A stretch of DNA of 64,000 nt from Acuticoccus sediminis (GTDB lineage Bacteria; Pseudomonadota; Alphaproteobacteria; Rhizobiales; Amorphaceae), in contig NZ_QHHQ01000012.1 of the NCBI RefSeq assembly GCF_003258595.1, positions 45,545-109,544 of the forward strand, read 5' to 3'. Shown here one piece after another: positions 46,285-55,632 of this stretch; the first letter of the stretch is position 1; every line of letters starts with the position of its first letter. The translations under genes and the position numbers were made by a program. The notes beneath the pieces are model-generated. The model saw nothing but the letters and a program-made list of their open reading frames with translations, was not told where the DNA came from and did no database searches.

Positions 46285-48426
46285 ATGACGGAGACCGTCG
46301 AACGTCATGGCCTGACCGTGGCCGAGCCGCTGGCCCGGCTCATCGAGGAGGAAGTCCTGACCGGGGTCACGGCGGACGCCTTCTGGTCGGGCTATGCGGC
46401 GCTCCTCGCGGACCTCGTCCCGAAGAACCGCGCGCTGCTCGCCGAGCGCGACCGCCTGCAGGCCGAGATCGACGCCTGGAGCGAGGCCCGCAAGGGCCAG
46501 CCCTACGACGTCGCCGCCGAGACCGCCTTCCTGACCGAGATCGGCTACCTCAAGGGCGCGCCCGCCCCCTTCAAGGTCGAGACGGCGAACGTCGATCCCG
46601 AGATCGCCTCGATCGCCGGGCCGCAGCTCGTGGTGCCGGTCTCCAACGCCCGCTTCGCCCTCAACGCCGCCAACGCGCGCTGGGGCAGCCTCTACGATGC
46701 CCTCTACGGCACCGACGCCATCCCGGGCGCCGCCGCCGGCTCGCGCTACGATGCCGAGCGCGGCGCCAAGGTCGTCGCCTGGGCGGCCGACTTCCTCGAC
46801 AAGACCCTGCCGCTCGCCGCCGGCTCGCACGCCGAGGTGACCCGCTACCGTCCCGACCGGCGCGAGCTCCTCGCCGAGGTCGGCGGCGTGCCGATCCCGT
46901 TCGCCGACGGCGTCGAGTTCGTCGGCGTCGTCGAGGAGGGCAACAAGGTCCGCTACGTCCTCAGGCACAACGGCCTGCACATCGTCCTCGACATCGACGA
47001 TTCGACCGAAGTGGGCGGCGCGCACCCGGCCGGCCTCGCCGACGTCGTCCTCGAATCGGCGATGACCGCCATCCAGGACTGCGAGGATTCGGTCGCCGCC
47101 GTCGACGCCGAGGACAAGGTCCTCGTCTACCGGACCTGGCTCGGCCTCATGAAGGGCGACCTCGAGGAGACCTTCGAGAAGGGCGGCCGCACCCTGACGC
47201 GCCGCCTCAACCCCGACCTCAAGGTCGAGACGCCCCGGGGCGACACCGTCGTCCTGCCGGGCCGCGCCCTCATGCTGGTGCGCAACGTCGGCCACCTGAT
47301 GACGACCGACGCCGTGCTGATGAACGGCGAGGAGACGCCCGAGGGCATGCTCGACGCCGCCGTCACCGTCGCCGCCGCGATGCACGACCTCAGGAAGAAG
47401 GACGGCCTGCGGAACTCGCGCACCGGCTCGGTCTACGTCGTCAAGCCGAAGATGCACGGGCCGGACGAGGTCGCCTTCGCGAACGAGCTCTACGCCCGCG
47501 TGGAGCAGATGCTCGGCCTGCCGAAGAACACCGTGAAGCTCGGCGTCATGGACGAGGAGCGCCGCACCTCGGCCAACCTCCTCGCCTGCATGGAGACCGT
47601 GAAGGACCGCCTCGTCTTCATCAACACCGGCTTCCTCGACCGCACCGGCGACGAGATCCACACCTCCATGAAGGCCGGGCCCGTCATCCCCAAGGACGAG
47701 ATGAAGTCCGCCCCCTGGCTCCTCGCTTACGAGGACAACAACGTCGACGCCGGCCTCAAGGCGGGCCTGCCCGGCCACGGCCAGATCGGCAAGGGCATGT
47801 GGGCCAAGCCCGACCGGATGGCCGAGATGCTGGAGGCCAAGATCGGCCACCCGACGGCGGGCGCCAACACCGCCTGGGTCCCCTCGCCGACCGCCGCGAC
47901 GCTCCACGCCACGCACTACCACGCCGTCGACGTCGCCGGACGGCAGGCCGAGATCGCGGGGCGCGCGCCGGCCTCCCGGGAGGCGCTGCTGACGCCGCCG
48001 CTGCTCGCCGGGCGCAACCTCGACCCCGAGACCGTGGCGCGCGCGCTCGACGATTCGTGCCAGTCGATGCTCGGCTACGTGGTGCGCTGGGTCGACCAGG
48101 GGATCGGCTGCTCCAAGGTGCCCGACATCAACGACGTCGGCCTCATGGAGGACCGCGCCACCCTGCGCATCTCCTCCCAGCTCCTCGCCAACTGGCTGAT
48201 GCACGGGCTGATCACCACCGAGGAGGTCGACGCCTCGCTGAAGCGCATGGCCGAGAAGGTGGATGCGCAGAACGCCGGCGATCCGAACTACACGCCGATG
48301 GCGCCGTCCTTCGACGGACCGGCCTTCCGGGCCGCCCGCGCGCTGATCGTCGAGGGCGCCGTCCAGCCGTCCGGCTACACCGAGCCGATCCTGCACCGCT
48401 TCCGCCGCGAGGCGAAGGCCGCGTAG
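46285..48426 (+). CDS. glcB: malate synthase G
   Basis: Enzyme of 713 aa condensing glyoxylate and acetyl-CoA to malate; the family length is about 720. Diagnostic parts are [65 protein letters not shown], the active-site arginine region [62 protein letters not shown], and [23 protein letters not shown]. It works in glyoxylate use from glycolate or C2 compounds. ATG 46285 follows GGGAGACGAGG. A strong GC hairpin follows the stop. It is a housekeeping-type metabolic gene on what looks like an accessory replicon. Confidence 0.97.
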   Translation: MTETVERHGLTVAEPLARLIEEEVLTGVTADAFWSGYAALLADLVPKNRALLAERDRLQAEIDAWSEARKGQPYDVAAETAFLTEIGYLKGAPAPFKVETANVDPEIASIAGPQLVVPVSNARFALNAANARWGSLYDALYGTDAIPGAAAGSRYDAERGAKVVAWAADFLDKTLPLAAGSHAEVTRYRPDRRELLAEVGGVPIPFADGVEFVGVVEEGNKVRYVLRHNGLHIVLDIDDSTEVGGAHPAGLADVVLESAMTAIQDCEDSVAAVDAEDKVLVYRTWLGLMKGDLEETFEKGGRTLTRRLNPDLKVETPRGDTVVLPGRALMLVRNVGHLMTTDAVLMNGEETPEGMLDAAVTVAAAMHDLRKKDGLRNSRTGSVYVVKPKMHGPDEVAFANELYARVEQMLGLPKNTVKLGVMDEERRTSANLLACMETVKDRLVFINTGFLDRTGDEIHTSMKAGPVIPKDEMKSAPWLLAYEDNNVDAGLKAGLPGHGQIGKGMWAKPDRMAEMLEAKIGHPTAGANTAWVPSPTAATLHATHYHAVDVAGRQAEIAGRAPASREALLTPPLLAGRNLDPETVARALDDSCQSMLGYVVRWVDQGIGCSKVPDINDVGLMEDRATLRISSQLLANWLMHGLITTEEVDASLKRMAEKVDAQNAGDPNYTPMAPSFDGPAFRAARALIVEGAVQPSGYTEPILHRFRREAKAA

Positions 48427-48442
48427 GCCACCCGCCGGCACG

Positions 48443-48478
48443 GCGCCCCGCCCGGGCGATTGCGTTCGGGCGGGGCGC
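48443..48478 (+). terminator. GC hairpin after glcB
   Basis: GCGCCCCGCCCG (48443-48454) pairs exactly with CGGGCGGGGCGC (48467-48478) across a 12-base loop, 16 bp after the malate synthase stop. There is no T-run, as is common in very GC-rich genomes. Confidence 0.55.
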
Positions 48479-48506
48479 GCTCCGGGTGCCTGTTCGCGTT
48501 GGGGAA

Positions 48507-48740
48507 CGCCGGAGCCTCCGGCGGGCTCGGGTCCCACCAGCGATCAGTCCCGCCCGACCGCCGGAACCGCCGTCGCGCTTGCCCCCTGGCAGCGTCCGGG
48601 AGCCGGCGCAAGGGCAAGCGGCTTCGCCGGCCTCCGGCCCCTTGCACCGGCTCCCGGACACTGCCTTTCAGGGGGCGCGACGGCGGCTCCGGCGATCAGG
48701 CTCCCGCCCCGGATCATGTGGGCGCCGCGCGAGGGGCGCC
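48507..48740 (+). repeat. 235-bp palindromic intergenic repeat, copy E
   Basis: Fifth copy, directly after the glcB terminator-like hairpin. It has a 1-bp deletion (GATCAGTCC for GATCAAGTCC) and CGAC for TGAC in its left part. Otherwise it is nearly identical to copies B and C. Confidence 0.85.
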
Positions 48741-48842
48741 CTGTGCACGGTTGAAGCGCTCCGGCATCCCCATCTAGTCTTCCCGGAACGAGCCCGTTTC
48801 CCCCCTCCGGCGGGGCGGGCTCCCGGGATGCGGGCGGCGATC

Positions 48843-49040
48843 ATGGACCTCTTCTGGCTGCGGATGGTGATGTGGGTGCGGCGCCGGCCGTCCCGCCAGT
48901 TCATGATCGCAGCCGTCGCCGTGATCGTCCTGGCGGCCGTCCTCGTCACGATCGAGAAGCTCGGCTGGTGGCCCGACTGGGCCCATGCCGACCGCGTCGG
49001 CCGCCGCGGCCCCGGAATCCACGCCACGCCGATGAACTAG
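48843..49040 (+). CDS. small single-span membrane protein
   Basis: Protein of 65 aa (70 if ATG 48828 is used). MDLFWLRMVMWVRRRPSRQF is followed by a membrane helix FMIAAVAVIVLAAVLVTIE and a Trp-rich WWPDWAHADRV. The positive N-terminus suggests N-in orientation. I recall similar short conserved membrane proteins in Rhodobacterales but cannot name a function. It is convergent with the TonB operon. Confidence 0.65.
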   Translation: MDLFWLRMVMWVRRRPSRQFMIAAVAVIVLAAVLVTIEKLGWWPDWAHADRVGRRGPGIHATPMN

Positions 49041-49150
49041 GCGCCTGAACCAGGTGCCGCCGGGACGGCCCGGAGGTTCGGGCGCGCGGGGTCCGCCGCG
49101 TCCGGCGGGCGCCGGTCGAGGGCCGGCCGGCGGGCGAGTGGCGCCGGGCT

Positions 49151-50527
49151 TCAGCGCACCGACAGCGGGACGGTGAAGGGGATGCTCGCCCGGGCGATGT
49201 CGCTCGGGAAGGACGGGAAGCTGCGCTGCACCGCCGACAGCGCCGCACGGTCCACCGCCGCGTTGCCCGACGCACGCGTCAGGCGCACGCCGCTGACCCG
49301 CCCGTTGCGGCTGATCGTCAACGACACCGTCGCCGAGCCGGAGCCCGAGCCGCGTGTCGCGCGGCGGAAGGCGCTCGCGATGCGCGAGCGGACCGCCTGG
49401 GCATAGGCCGCCTCCGCCTTGGCGCTGTGCCGGCCGCCCGAGCGCGCGGCCCGGGGCGCCTGCTGGCGGCTCCGGGTGGTGCGCGAGGCCTGCTGCTGCT
49501 CGGCCTGACGGGCCTCGGCGCGCGCCTGCCGCGCCCGCTCCGCCTCGGCCTGCCGCGCCCGCTCGGCGGCGAGCTGCGCCTGCCGCTCCTCCGAGCGCTT
49601 GCGGGCGATCTCCCGCTCCTCGTCGGACAGCGGGTTCGCCATCGGCAGCGGCATCGTCTCCAGGGTCGCCGCCTCCTCGGCCGTGAAGGTCGGCGCGCGC
49701 GCTCCCGGCGTCGGACGGCGCGTCGGGAACGGGACCGACGGATCGGCCGGCCGCGTCTCCTCCGGCAGCGCCGCCACCTCCGGCACCGCCGGCGTCTCGG
49801 GCTCTGCCCGGGGCTCCGGCTCCGCCTCTGCGGGGACCGGCTCGCCGGCGTCGGGGACGGCGACGGCGATCTCGGTGCCGGGCTCCGCGGGCGCAGCCTC
49901 GGGCGTCGGGGCGGGCTCGGCGGGCGCGGCCTCCTCCACCATCTCGGCGGGGGGCTCGGCAGGGGCTTCCGTGACCGGGGGCGGGGGGACCGCCGCGGCC
50001 ATCTCCACCGGCGGCTCGGCCGGCGGCTCGATCTCGGCGACCTCCGGCTCGGCGGGGGCGGCGGCGGGCGGCACCGCCGCCTCGGGCGCGGCCTCCGCGA
50101 CCTCGTCGGGCGCCACGGCTTCCTCCGCCACGGCTTCCTCCGCCACGGTCTCCTCGGCGGGGGCCTCGGCGGGGGCCTCGGGCGCCTCCTCGGGCAGCGG
50201 CTCGGCCTCCTCGGCCTCGGCGACCTCGGCGGCTTCCGGCTCGGGCGGGGCCTCGACCGCGTCGGTCTCGGGCGCCTCCACCTCCATCGCGTCTTCCGAT
50301 TCGGCCTCCAGCATCCCCGCCTCTTCGGCGGCTTCGGCGGCCTCGGAGCTCTCCTCGCTCTCGAGGTTCTCGATCGTCGTCGGCGCCAGCACGATCGGCG
50401 TCGGCGTCGATTCGGCCCGCGTCGGCGGCGTCTCCTCCTCCTCCACCGCCATCAGCGCGGCGAGCGAGACGTGCGCCGTCAGCGACAGCACGAACGCCAC
50501 CAGCCAGACGCGTCCCGAAAGTCTCAT
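49151..50527 (-). CDS. tonB: TonB-family energy transducer
   Basis: Protein of 458 aa. An N-terminal membrane anchor (VWLVAFVLSLTAHVSLAALMAV) includes the S-H pair typical of TonB. A very long Ala/Glu/Pro-rich periplasm-spanning linker (about 35-270) follows, then a Lys/Arg/Gln-rich coiled-coil stretch (about 295-370), and a TonB C-terminal domain (KAEAAYAQAVRSRIASAFRRATRG...VSLTISRNGRVSGVRLTRASGNAAVDRAAL). It passes proton-motive force from ExbB/ExbD to outer-membrane receptors for iron chelates or other ligands. It overlaps the exbD upstream by 4 bp. Total length is above the usual 230-300 because of the linker. Confidence 0.9.
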   Translation of the reverse strand: MRLSGRVWLVAFVLSLTAHVSLAALMAVEEEETPPTRAESTPTPIVLAPTTIENLESEESSEAAEAAEEAGMLEAESEDAMEVEAPETDAVEAPPEPEAAEVAEAEEAEPLPEEAPEAPAEAPAEETVAEEAVAEEAVAPDEVAEAAPEAAVPPAAAPAEPEVAEIEPPAEPPVEMAAAVPPPPVTEAPAEPPAEMVEEAAPAEPAPTPEAAPAEPGTEIAVAVPDAGEPVPAEAEPEPRAEPETPAVPEVAALPEETRPADPSVPFPTRRPTPGARAPTFTAEEAATLETMPLPMANPLSDEEREIARKRSEERQAQLAAERARQAEAERARQARAEARQAEQQQASRTTRSRQQAPRAARSGGRHSAKAEAAYAQAVRSRIASAFRRATRGSGSGSATVSLTISRNGRVSGVRLTRASGNAAVDRAALSAVQRSFPSFPSDIARASIPFTVPLSVR

Positions 50528-50928
50528 GCCCCACCTCCCGCCGGACGGCGCGTCAGGATGCGGATCGGCCGCTCCGTCGCCTGCCGCAGCTCGGCGAGGC
50601 GGGCGAGCAGCACGCCGGCCTCCAGCGTGCGGTCCGGCACCACCACGACCGCCCCCTCGCCCTCGATCCGGGCGAGCGCGGCGGCCGCGTCCATCGCCGT
50701 GCCGGCGACGCGCAGCGCGCCGGAGGCGTCGACGTAGATCGCCTGCGGGTCGAGGGCGGCCGGGTCGAACGCCTCCGCCGTCGCGAGGTCCACGGTGGAA
50801 TCGCGCGGCGCCGACAGGGTGCCCGCCACCAGGAAGAAGACGAGGAGCAGGAAGACGACGTTGATGAGCGGGATCGTGCTCTCGGCCGCCTCCTTGCGGC
50901 GCCGCCGCTCGCCGAGACGCCGCATCAT
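50524..50928 (-). CDS. exbD: ExbD/TolR-family biopolymer transport protein (first)
   Basis: Protein of 134 aa with a basic N-terminus (MMRRLGERRRRKEAAESTIPLINVVFLLLVFFLVAGTL), one membrane helix, and a periplasmic domain ending ELRQATERPIRILTRRP. The usual membrane-entry motif P-L-I-D is P-L-I-N here, so the conserved proton-coupling aspartate is replaced by asparagine. The second ExbD upstream keeps the aspartate. The two probably form a mixed complex with ExbB. The gene lies between the second exbD and tonB in one operon. Confidence 0.88.
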   Translation of the reverse strand: MMRRLGERRRRKEAAESTIPLINVVFLLLVFFLVAGTLSAPRDSTVDLATAEAFDPAALDPQAIYVDASGALRVAGTAMDAAAALARIEGEGAVVVVPDRTLEAGVLLARLAELRQATERPIRILTRRPAGGGA

Positions 50929-50953
50929 GGCCGCGCCTCCCCCGCCGCGCCCC

Positions 50954-51388
50954 TCATGGCTGCACTCCCGGGCTCGGGGTGGAGGGGGCGCCCGCGGCCG
51001 GGCCGCCGCCGGCCAGGATGACCGGCATCGGCCCGGTCTCCAGCCTGCCGAGGAGGTCGACGAGCGCCTGCACCGTGCTGCCGGTCTCCGCCGTCAGGAC
51101 GAGGCGCGTCGTGCCGTCGTCGGCGAGGCCCTCGAGCGCGTCCATCAGCGCCGCGTCCTCGACCCGCTGGCCGTTGAGGACGAGGCCGCCGTCGCCGGCG
51201 AGCTTCAGGAGGGCCGCCGACCCGGTCGAGGCCGCGCCGCTGCGCGCGGCCCCCGCCGAGGCGACCTCGACGTCCGCGAAGCGCAGGAAGGTGGACGACA
51301 GCATGAAGAACAGCAGCAGGAGGAAGATGACGTCGATCAGCGGCGTCAGGGGCAGTCGCCGCCGCCGGCGCGCCGGCATCCGCATCAT
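50954..51388 (-). CDS. exbD: ExbD/TolR-family biopolymer transport protein (second)
   Basis: Protein of 144 aa: basic MMRMPARRRRRLPLTPLIDVIFLLLLFFMLSSTF, with the proton-channel aspartate in LTPLIDVIF, then a small periplasmic domain (DGGLVLNGQRVEDAALMDALEGLADDGTTRLVLTAE) and a Pro/Ala-rich end. ATG 51388 overlaps the ExbB stop (ATGA). It should be the energised ExbD of the TonB system here. Confidence 0.9.
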   Translation of the reverse strand: MMRMPARRRRRLPLTPLIDVIFLLLLFFMLSSTFLRFADVEVASAGAARSGAASTGSAALLKLAGDGGLVLNGQRVEDAALMDALEGLADDGTTRLVLTAETGSTVQALVDLLGRLETGPMPVILAGGGPAAGAPSTPSPGVQP

Positions 51389-52128
51389 CGCGGGACGGTC
51401 GTCAGTCCGCCCGGCGCCGCGTGCGGCCGTTGATAGCGCGGCGCGGTCCCGGCGGCCTCGAGCGCCTCGTCCTCGGTCGGCACCCCGTTGAAGAGCTCGG
51501 CGACGAGGGCGCCGAGGGCGACCTCCTCGTTCTCGATGCGCCCGTCGAACCAGGACGCCAGCACCGAGGCCGGCATCGCGACGGCGAGGCCGACGGCGGT
51601 CGTCAGCAGCGCCACCCAGATGCCGCCCGCCAGGATCGACGGATCGACCGCCGCGCCCGCCCCTTCGAGCGCCTGGAAGGCCTCGATCATGCCGAGCACC
51701 GTGCCGAAGAGGCCGAGCAGCGGCGAGATCTGCGCGATCGTGTCGAGGAGGCCGGTGTAGCGCCGCAGCTGGTGGAGGCGCAGCACCGCGTAGCTCTCGG
51801 TGCCGTCGCGCGCGGCGGCCGGGTCCTGCCGCTCGGCCGCGTCGATGCCGAAGCGGATGACGGCCGCGCTCAGCGAGCCCGAGGCCCGGGCGAGCGCCGC
51901 GTCGACGTCGCCGCGCTCGTAGAGGCGGATCGCCTCGCGGGCGCGGCCGTGGCGGCCGATGCCGGCGCCGGCGAACTGCACCGCCTTGGCGATCGCCACG
52001 GCGACGGCGACGACCGACAGCACGACGAGCAGCGCCACGACGGGGCCGCCGAGCGCCAGGACGTCGACGACGCTGCCCAGCTCGGTGTCCCTCAGCTGGT
52101 CGAGGATCCGGCCCATGATCGCCTCCAT
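51385..52128 (-). CDS. exbB: MotA/TolQ/ExbB proton channel family protein
   Basis: Inner-membrane protein of 247 aa with three membrane segments (VVALLVVLSVVAVAVAIAKAV; ISPLLGLFGTVLGMIEAFQ; ILAGGIWVALLTTAVGLAVAMPASVL). The pore signatures LLGLFGTVLGMI and GIWVALLTTAVGLAVAMP are the family hallmark. It forms the pentameric channel around ExbD that powers TonB. It starts 3 bp after the periplasmic-protein gene upstream and overlaps exbD downstream. Confidence 0.92.
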   Translation of the reverse strand: MEAIMGRILDQLRDTELGSVVDVLALGGPVVALLVVLSVVAVAVAIAKAVQFAGAGIGRHGRAREAIRLYERGDVDAALARASGSLSAAVIRFGIDAAERQDPAAARDGTESYAVLRLHQLRRYTGLLDTIAQISPLLGLFGTVLGMIEAFQALEGAGAAVDPSILAGGIWVALLTTAVGLAVAMPASVLASWFDGRIENEEVALGALVAELFNGVPTEDEALEAAGTAPRYQRPHAAPGGLTTVPR

Positions 52129-52131
52129 CGA

Positions 52132-52605
52132 TTAAAGCCCGAACGGGGTGGACGCGTCCGAGCGCGCGCTGAGACTGCGCAGGCACATCAGCGGGGTGAG
52201 CCCGTCTCCCTCGCACCGCACCACGTCGTTGACGAGGACGCGGCCGATCTGATCGCACGTCTTCTGCGCGAGGTCGAACTGCTTCACGCGGGTCTTGCCT
52301 TCAAGCAGCATGCCGAAGCTGAAGCGCAGGAGCTGGTCGAGCCCGCCGTCGCCGTCGAACACCGCGACCTCGACGCCGAAATCCTCGATCTCCGCGCCCA
52401 TGCCGTTGCGCACCACGAAGCTGATGCGGCAGCCCTCGCCGCTCGGCGCCAGGCTGTTGAGGGAGAGGTCGATCGCGTGCCCGGCCGCCGCCGCGGGCGC
52501 GGCCCGGGTGGCCGCCACCTGGGCGTCCTGCGCCGCGGCCGGCGGCACCAGCCCGCCGAGAGCCAGACAAACAACCGCCAGTCGAACGGAATACGGGAGG
52601 GACAT
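52132..52605 (-). CDS. secreted protein of the TonB operon, function unknown
   Basis: Protein of 157 aa with a signal peptide (VRLAVVCLALGGLVPPAAAQ). The mature part is a beta-sandwich-like domain (INISLNSL-type strand LSLNSLAPSGEGCRISFVVRNGMG, GVEVAVFDGDGGLDQLLRFSFG). It has four cysteines (EGCRIS, KTCDQI, VRCEGD, LMCLRS) that could form two disulfides. It is the first gene of the leftward TonB-ExbD-ExbB operon, so it probably assists transport in the periplasm. No family name can be given with confidence. Confidence 0.7.
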   Translation of the reverse strand: MSLPYSVRLAVVCLALGGLVPPAAAQDAQVAATRAAPAAAAGHAIDLSLNSLAPSGEGCRISFVVRNGMGAEIEDFGVEVAVFDGDGGLDQLLRFSFGMLLEGKTRVKQFDLAQKTCDQIGRVLVNDVVRCEGDGLTPLMCLRSLSARSDASTPFGL

Positions 52606-52715
52606 GATGGTCGTCCGTTGAAGTGGGAAGGCCCTGACGGACCTCGCGAGGCATCAGGGGCGCGCGGAAAAGTTGACTATTCGAGACAAGTGCCAAGCGC
52701 AAGGCGGTGGGCTGT

Positions 52716-52735
52716 GTATTGATCTGTATTGATTT
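52716..52735. promoter_or_regulatory. direct repeat in the TonB operon / Rrf2 divergent region
   Basis: TGTATTGATC and TGTATTGATT lie head to tail at 52716 and 52726. They form part of a short A+T-rich patch (52714-52750) between the divergent TonB operon and the Rrf2 gene. This is a plausible operator for the adjacent Rrf2 regulator. Confidence 0.45.
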
Positions 52736-52763
52736 GGACAAATTCTAAGGATAGATGCTGTCC

Positions 52764-53222
52764 ATGCGGTTCACGGATCAGACACGCTACGCACTTCGTG
52801 TCCTCACTTATTGTGCGGAGAGGCACCCAAACCTTGTGCAGGTGAGCGCGATCGCGGCGGACACGCACCTCACCGAATACACCATCTACAAGCTCCTGAA
52901 GATCGCGACGAAGGAGGGAATCGTGGCCTCCACGCGCGGCCGCGGGGGCGGCATCCGCCTCGCCCGGGACCCGCACGAGATCACCGTCGGCTCGGTCATC
53001 CGCATGTTCGAGCCGCGCTTCCGCGAGTGCGCCCCGGCGAGCCTGATGCGGGCGCAGGACGCGCGCGCCAGCGACGCCGAGGTGCGTCTCGATAGCGCAC
53101 TGGGAGCGGGCATCCGCGCCGTGCTCGACACCTACGACGCCATCACCCTCATCGACCTCGCCGGGGGCGAGGCCCATGCCGGCGGTGACCGCGACGCAAA
53201 GGAAACCGGCCCGTCCGCATAG
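52764..53222 (+). CDS. Rrf2-family transcriptional regulator
   Basis: Winged-helix regulator of 152 aa. It has the family N-terminus MRFTDQTRYALRVLTYCAE, the recognition helix SAIAADTHLTEYTIYKLLKIATKEGIV, and the wing STRGRGGGIRLARDP, then the coiled-coil dimer segment. Fe-S members (IscR, NsrR, RirA) carry three cysteines after the wing; here only one remains (RECAPASL), so cluster binding of the usual type looks lost or altered. It is divergent from the TonB operon and may control it, perhaps with iron. ATG 52764 is better spaced from AAGGA than ATG 52755. Confidence 0.87.
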   Translation: MRFTDQTRYALRVLTYCAERHPNLVQVSAIAADTHLTEYTIYKLLKIATKEGIVASTRGRGGGIRLARDPHEITVGSVIRMFEPRFRECAPASLMRAQDARASDAEVRLDSALGAGIRAVLDTYDAITLIDLAGGEAHAGGDRDAKETGPSA

Positions 53223-53376
53223 GGGCCGCATAGGAGCCGCGCGGCCGCGTCCCGTGCCCCGCCCCGCCCCGGGGTCGCAACCCGGGGCCGCCGAGCCGCG
53301 TTCCCCACCCCTTCGCCGTGCTGGCACGGGCGCCCGGATGCGCCACATGTTTCCCGGTTCCGAAGGGAGAGGATGA

Positions 53377-54120
53377 ATGCGCGTTCGGGTGGCCACCTAC
53401 AATATCCGCAAGTGCGTCGGCCTCGACTGGCGGCGCAGCCCCGAGCGGGTGCTCGCCGTCATCGACGCGCTCGAGGCCGACATCGTCGTCCTGCAGGAGG
53501 CCGACAAGCGGTTCGGCAGGCGCCTCGCCGCCCTCTCCCACCTCCACCTGACCGACACCGACTGGAGCCCGGTCCCCCTCGCCCTCCACGACGGCGGCAT
53601 CGGCTGGCACGGCAACGCCATCCTGGTGCGCGGCGGCGTCACCGTGGAGGAGGCGCACCGGGTCGAGCTGCCCACCCTGGAGCCGCGCGGCGCGGTCGTC
53701 GCGGACCTCGCCGTCGGCGGCGCGCCGCTGCGGGTGGTCGGGGCGCACCTGGGCCTGACCGGCGGCATGCGCGTGCGCCAGGCGCACCGGATCGTCGCCG
53801 CCCTCGAGGGCATGGCGCCGCGCCCGACGGTCATCATGGGCGACATGAACAACTGGCAGAAGAACACCGGCTGCATCGCCGTCTTCGCCGAGCGCTACCG
53901 CCTTGCGCCGCCGCAGCCGACGTTCCACGCCACCCGTCCGGTCGCCGCCCTCGACCGCCTCGCCTTCAGCGACGGCATCGACATCCTGGGGCAGGGCGTG
54001 GCGCGCGAGGGCGAGGCCCGGCGCGCCTCCGACCACCTGCCGCTGTGGGCCGACCTCGAGGTGAGGCCGGGCCACGCCCGCGCCGCCACCACCCCGGCCG
54101 CGACCGCGGAGATCGCATGA
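53377..54120 (+). CDS. endonuclease/exonuclease/phosphatase family protein
   Basis: EEP-fold metal hydrolase of 247 aa. Active-site motifs are RVATYNIRKCVG (N), VVLQEADKRF (E), GGIGWHGNAIL, VVGAHLGLTGGMRVRQ (H), VIMGDMNNWQ (D-x-N) and RRASDHLPLWAD (S-D-H). Such proteins act on DNA, phospholipids or other phosphodiesters. The stop overlaps the start of the cardiolipin synthase gene (ATGA), which favours a phospholipid or membrane-linked role; this pairing is common in alphaproteobacteria. No signal peptide is seen. Confidence 0.88.
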   Translation: MRVRVATYNIRKCVGLDWRRSPERVLAVIDALEADIVVLQEADKRFGRRLAALSHLHLTDTDWSPVPLALHDGGIGWHGNAILVRGGVTVEEAHRVELPTLEPRGAVVADLAVGGAPLRVVGAHLGLTGGMRVRQAHRIVAALEGMAPRPTVIMGDMNNWQKNTGCIAVFAERYRLAPPQPTFHATRPVAALDRLAFSDGIDILGQGVAREGEARRASDHLPLWADLEVRPGHARAATTPAATAEIA

Positions 54121-55547
54121 ACCTCGTCTTCTGGAGCGGCATCGTCGCCGCCGCTCATGCCGTCGCGGTCGTCGCCGGCACGATCGCCGCCGTCCGCGCG
54201 GCGCAGCACGCCCACACCGCCCAGGGGGCGGTCGCCTGGGCGATCGCGCTCATCCTGCTCCCCTGGGTGGCGCTGCCGGCCTACCTCTTCATCGGCCCGC
54301 CCAAGCCGGGCGCCTTCGAGGACGACCAGGCGACGCTGCGCGCGAGCGCCTACGCCGGGCTCTTCTCCGGCGCCCTGCCGGACGCGGCGATCGCCCCGGT
54401 CTCGCCGACCTGGCAGGTGCTGGAGCGGTTCGCGCCGACGCCGATCCTCTATTCGGGCGCGCCCCGGCTCCTGGTCGACGGCGAGGCGGTGTTCCAGGCC
54501 GTCTTCGACCTGATCGCGAAGGCCGAGCGGCACATCGTCGTGCAGTTCTACATCTTCCGCGACGACGGGCTCGGCCGGCGCCTCCACGAGGCGCTCGTCG
54601 CCCGGGCCGGCGAGGGCCTCACCGTGCGCGTCCTCTACGACGGCATCGGCGCGCGCAGCGTCCCGGACGCCTACTGGGACGGCCTGCGCGAGGCGGGGGT
54701 CGACGTGAAGGACTTCCACCTCGTGCGGCGCCTGCCGAAGATGCTGCGCCTCAACTACCGCAATCACAGGAAGCTGGTGGCCGCGGACGGGCGCATCGCC
54801 ATCGTCGGCGGCCCCAATGTCGGCGACGAGTATCTCGGCCTCGACCCCGCCTTCGGCGACTGGCGCGACACCGCGGTCGAGATCACCGGCCCGGCCGCGC
54901 AGGTCGCCCAGGCCGCCTTCGACGTCGACTGGCTGTGGGCGGGCGGCACGCAGGCCCCGACCAAGGACGAGGCCGTCCCCCTCCACGAGGGGACGACGCG
55001 CACGCCGGTCCTGCTGCTGCCGACGGGGCCGGCCGACCCGCTCCCGGCGTGCTCCCTCGCGCTGATGCACCTCATCACCGCGGCGAAGGAGCGGCTGTGG
55101 CTGACAACGCCCTACTTCGTGCCCGACCTCGACGTGCTGTCGGCGCTGAAGCTCGCCGCGCTGAAGGGGGTGGACGTGCGCGTCATGATCCCCGACCGGC
55201 CGGACCACACCATCGTCTGGCTGGCCGGCTTCGCCTACGCGGACGAGATCCTGCGGGCGGGGGTGAAGCTCTACCGCTACAAGGACGGCTTCATGCACCA
55301 GAAGGTCGTGCTGGTGGACGACACGGTCTCGGCGATCGGCACGGTGAACTTCGACAACCGGTCGCTGCACCTCAACTTCGAGAACACGGTGCTGATCTTC
55401 GAGCGGCGCTTCGCGGCCGAGACGGCGGCGATGCTGGAGGCGGACTTCGCCCGCAGCCATCTCGTCAACGACGAGGGCTACGCGGCGTTCTCGCCCGTGG
55501 TGCGCGCCCTCGCCCCGGCGACGCGCCTTCTCGCCCCCCTCCTCTGA
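54117..55547 (+). CDS. cls: cardiolipin synthase (phospholipase D family)
   Basis: Protein of 476 aa with two N-terminal membrane helices (VFWSGIVAAAHAVAVVAGTIAAV; GAVAWAIALILLPWVALPAYLFIG). Two PLD catalytic motifs follow: NYRNHRKLVAADGRIAIVGGPN and FMHQKVVLVDDTVSAIGTVNFDN. The order and length match bacterial ClsA-type enzymes that join two phosphatidylglycerol molecules. It overlaps the EEP-family gene by 4 bp. All HxK...D residues are present. Confidence 0.93.
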   Translation: MNLVFWSGIVAAAHAVAVVAGTIAAVRAAQHAHTAQGAVAWAIALILLPWVALPAYLFIGPPKPGAFEDDQATLRASAYAGLFSGALPDAAIAPVSPTWQVLERFAPTPILYSGAPRLLVDGEAVFQAVFDLIAKAERHIVVQFYIFRDDGLGRRLHEALVARAGEGLTVRVLYDGIGARSVPDAYWDGLREAGVDVKDFHLVRRLPKMLRLNYRNHRKLVAADGRIAIVGGPNVGDEYLGLDPAFGDWRDTAVEITGPAAQVAQAAFDVDWLWAGGTQAPTKDEAVPLHEGTTRTPVLLLPTGPADPLPACSLALMHLITAAKERLWLTTPYFVPDLDVLSALKLAALKGVDVRVMIPDRPDHTIVWLAGFAYADEILRAGVKLYRYKDGFMHQKVVLVDDTVSAIGTVNFDNRSLHLNFENTVLIFERRFAAETAAMLEADFARSHLVNDEGYAAFSPVVRALAPATRLLAPLL

Positions 55548-55632
55548 GGCCGCGCGCCCCGGCCGGGCCGGCGGCGCGGCGCCCGCCCGCCGCCCCTTCG
55601 CGGGCCTCTCGCGGGGCCCGCCGGCGCGCCGC

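Noticed and set aside
49599..50864. Ser/Gly/Ala-rich 421-codon open frame antisense to tonB, resembling a secreted low-complexity protein
   Set aside because: It mirrors the Ala/Glu/Pro-rich TonB linker; there is no start context or signal peptide, and the TonB and ExbD frames are certain.
55086..55115. Possible fifth parS at a GGCTGACAAC word in cls
   Set aside because: Only the right half matches; the left half lacks GTT and symmetry.
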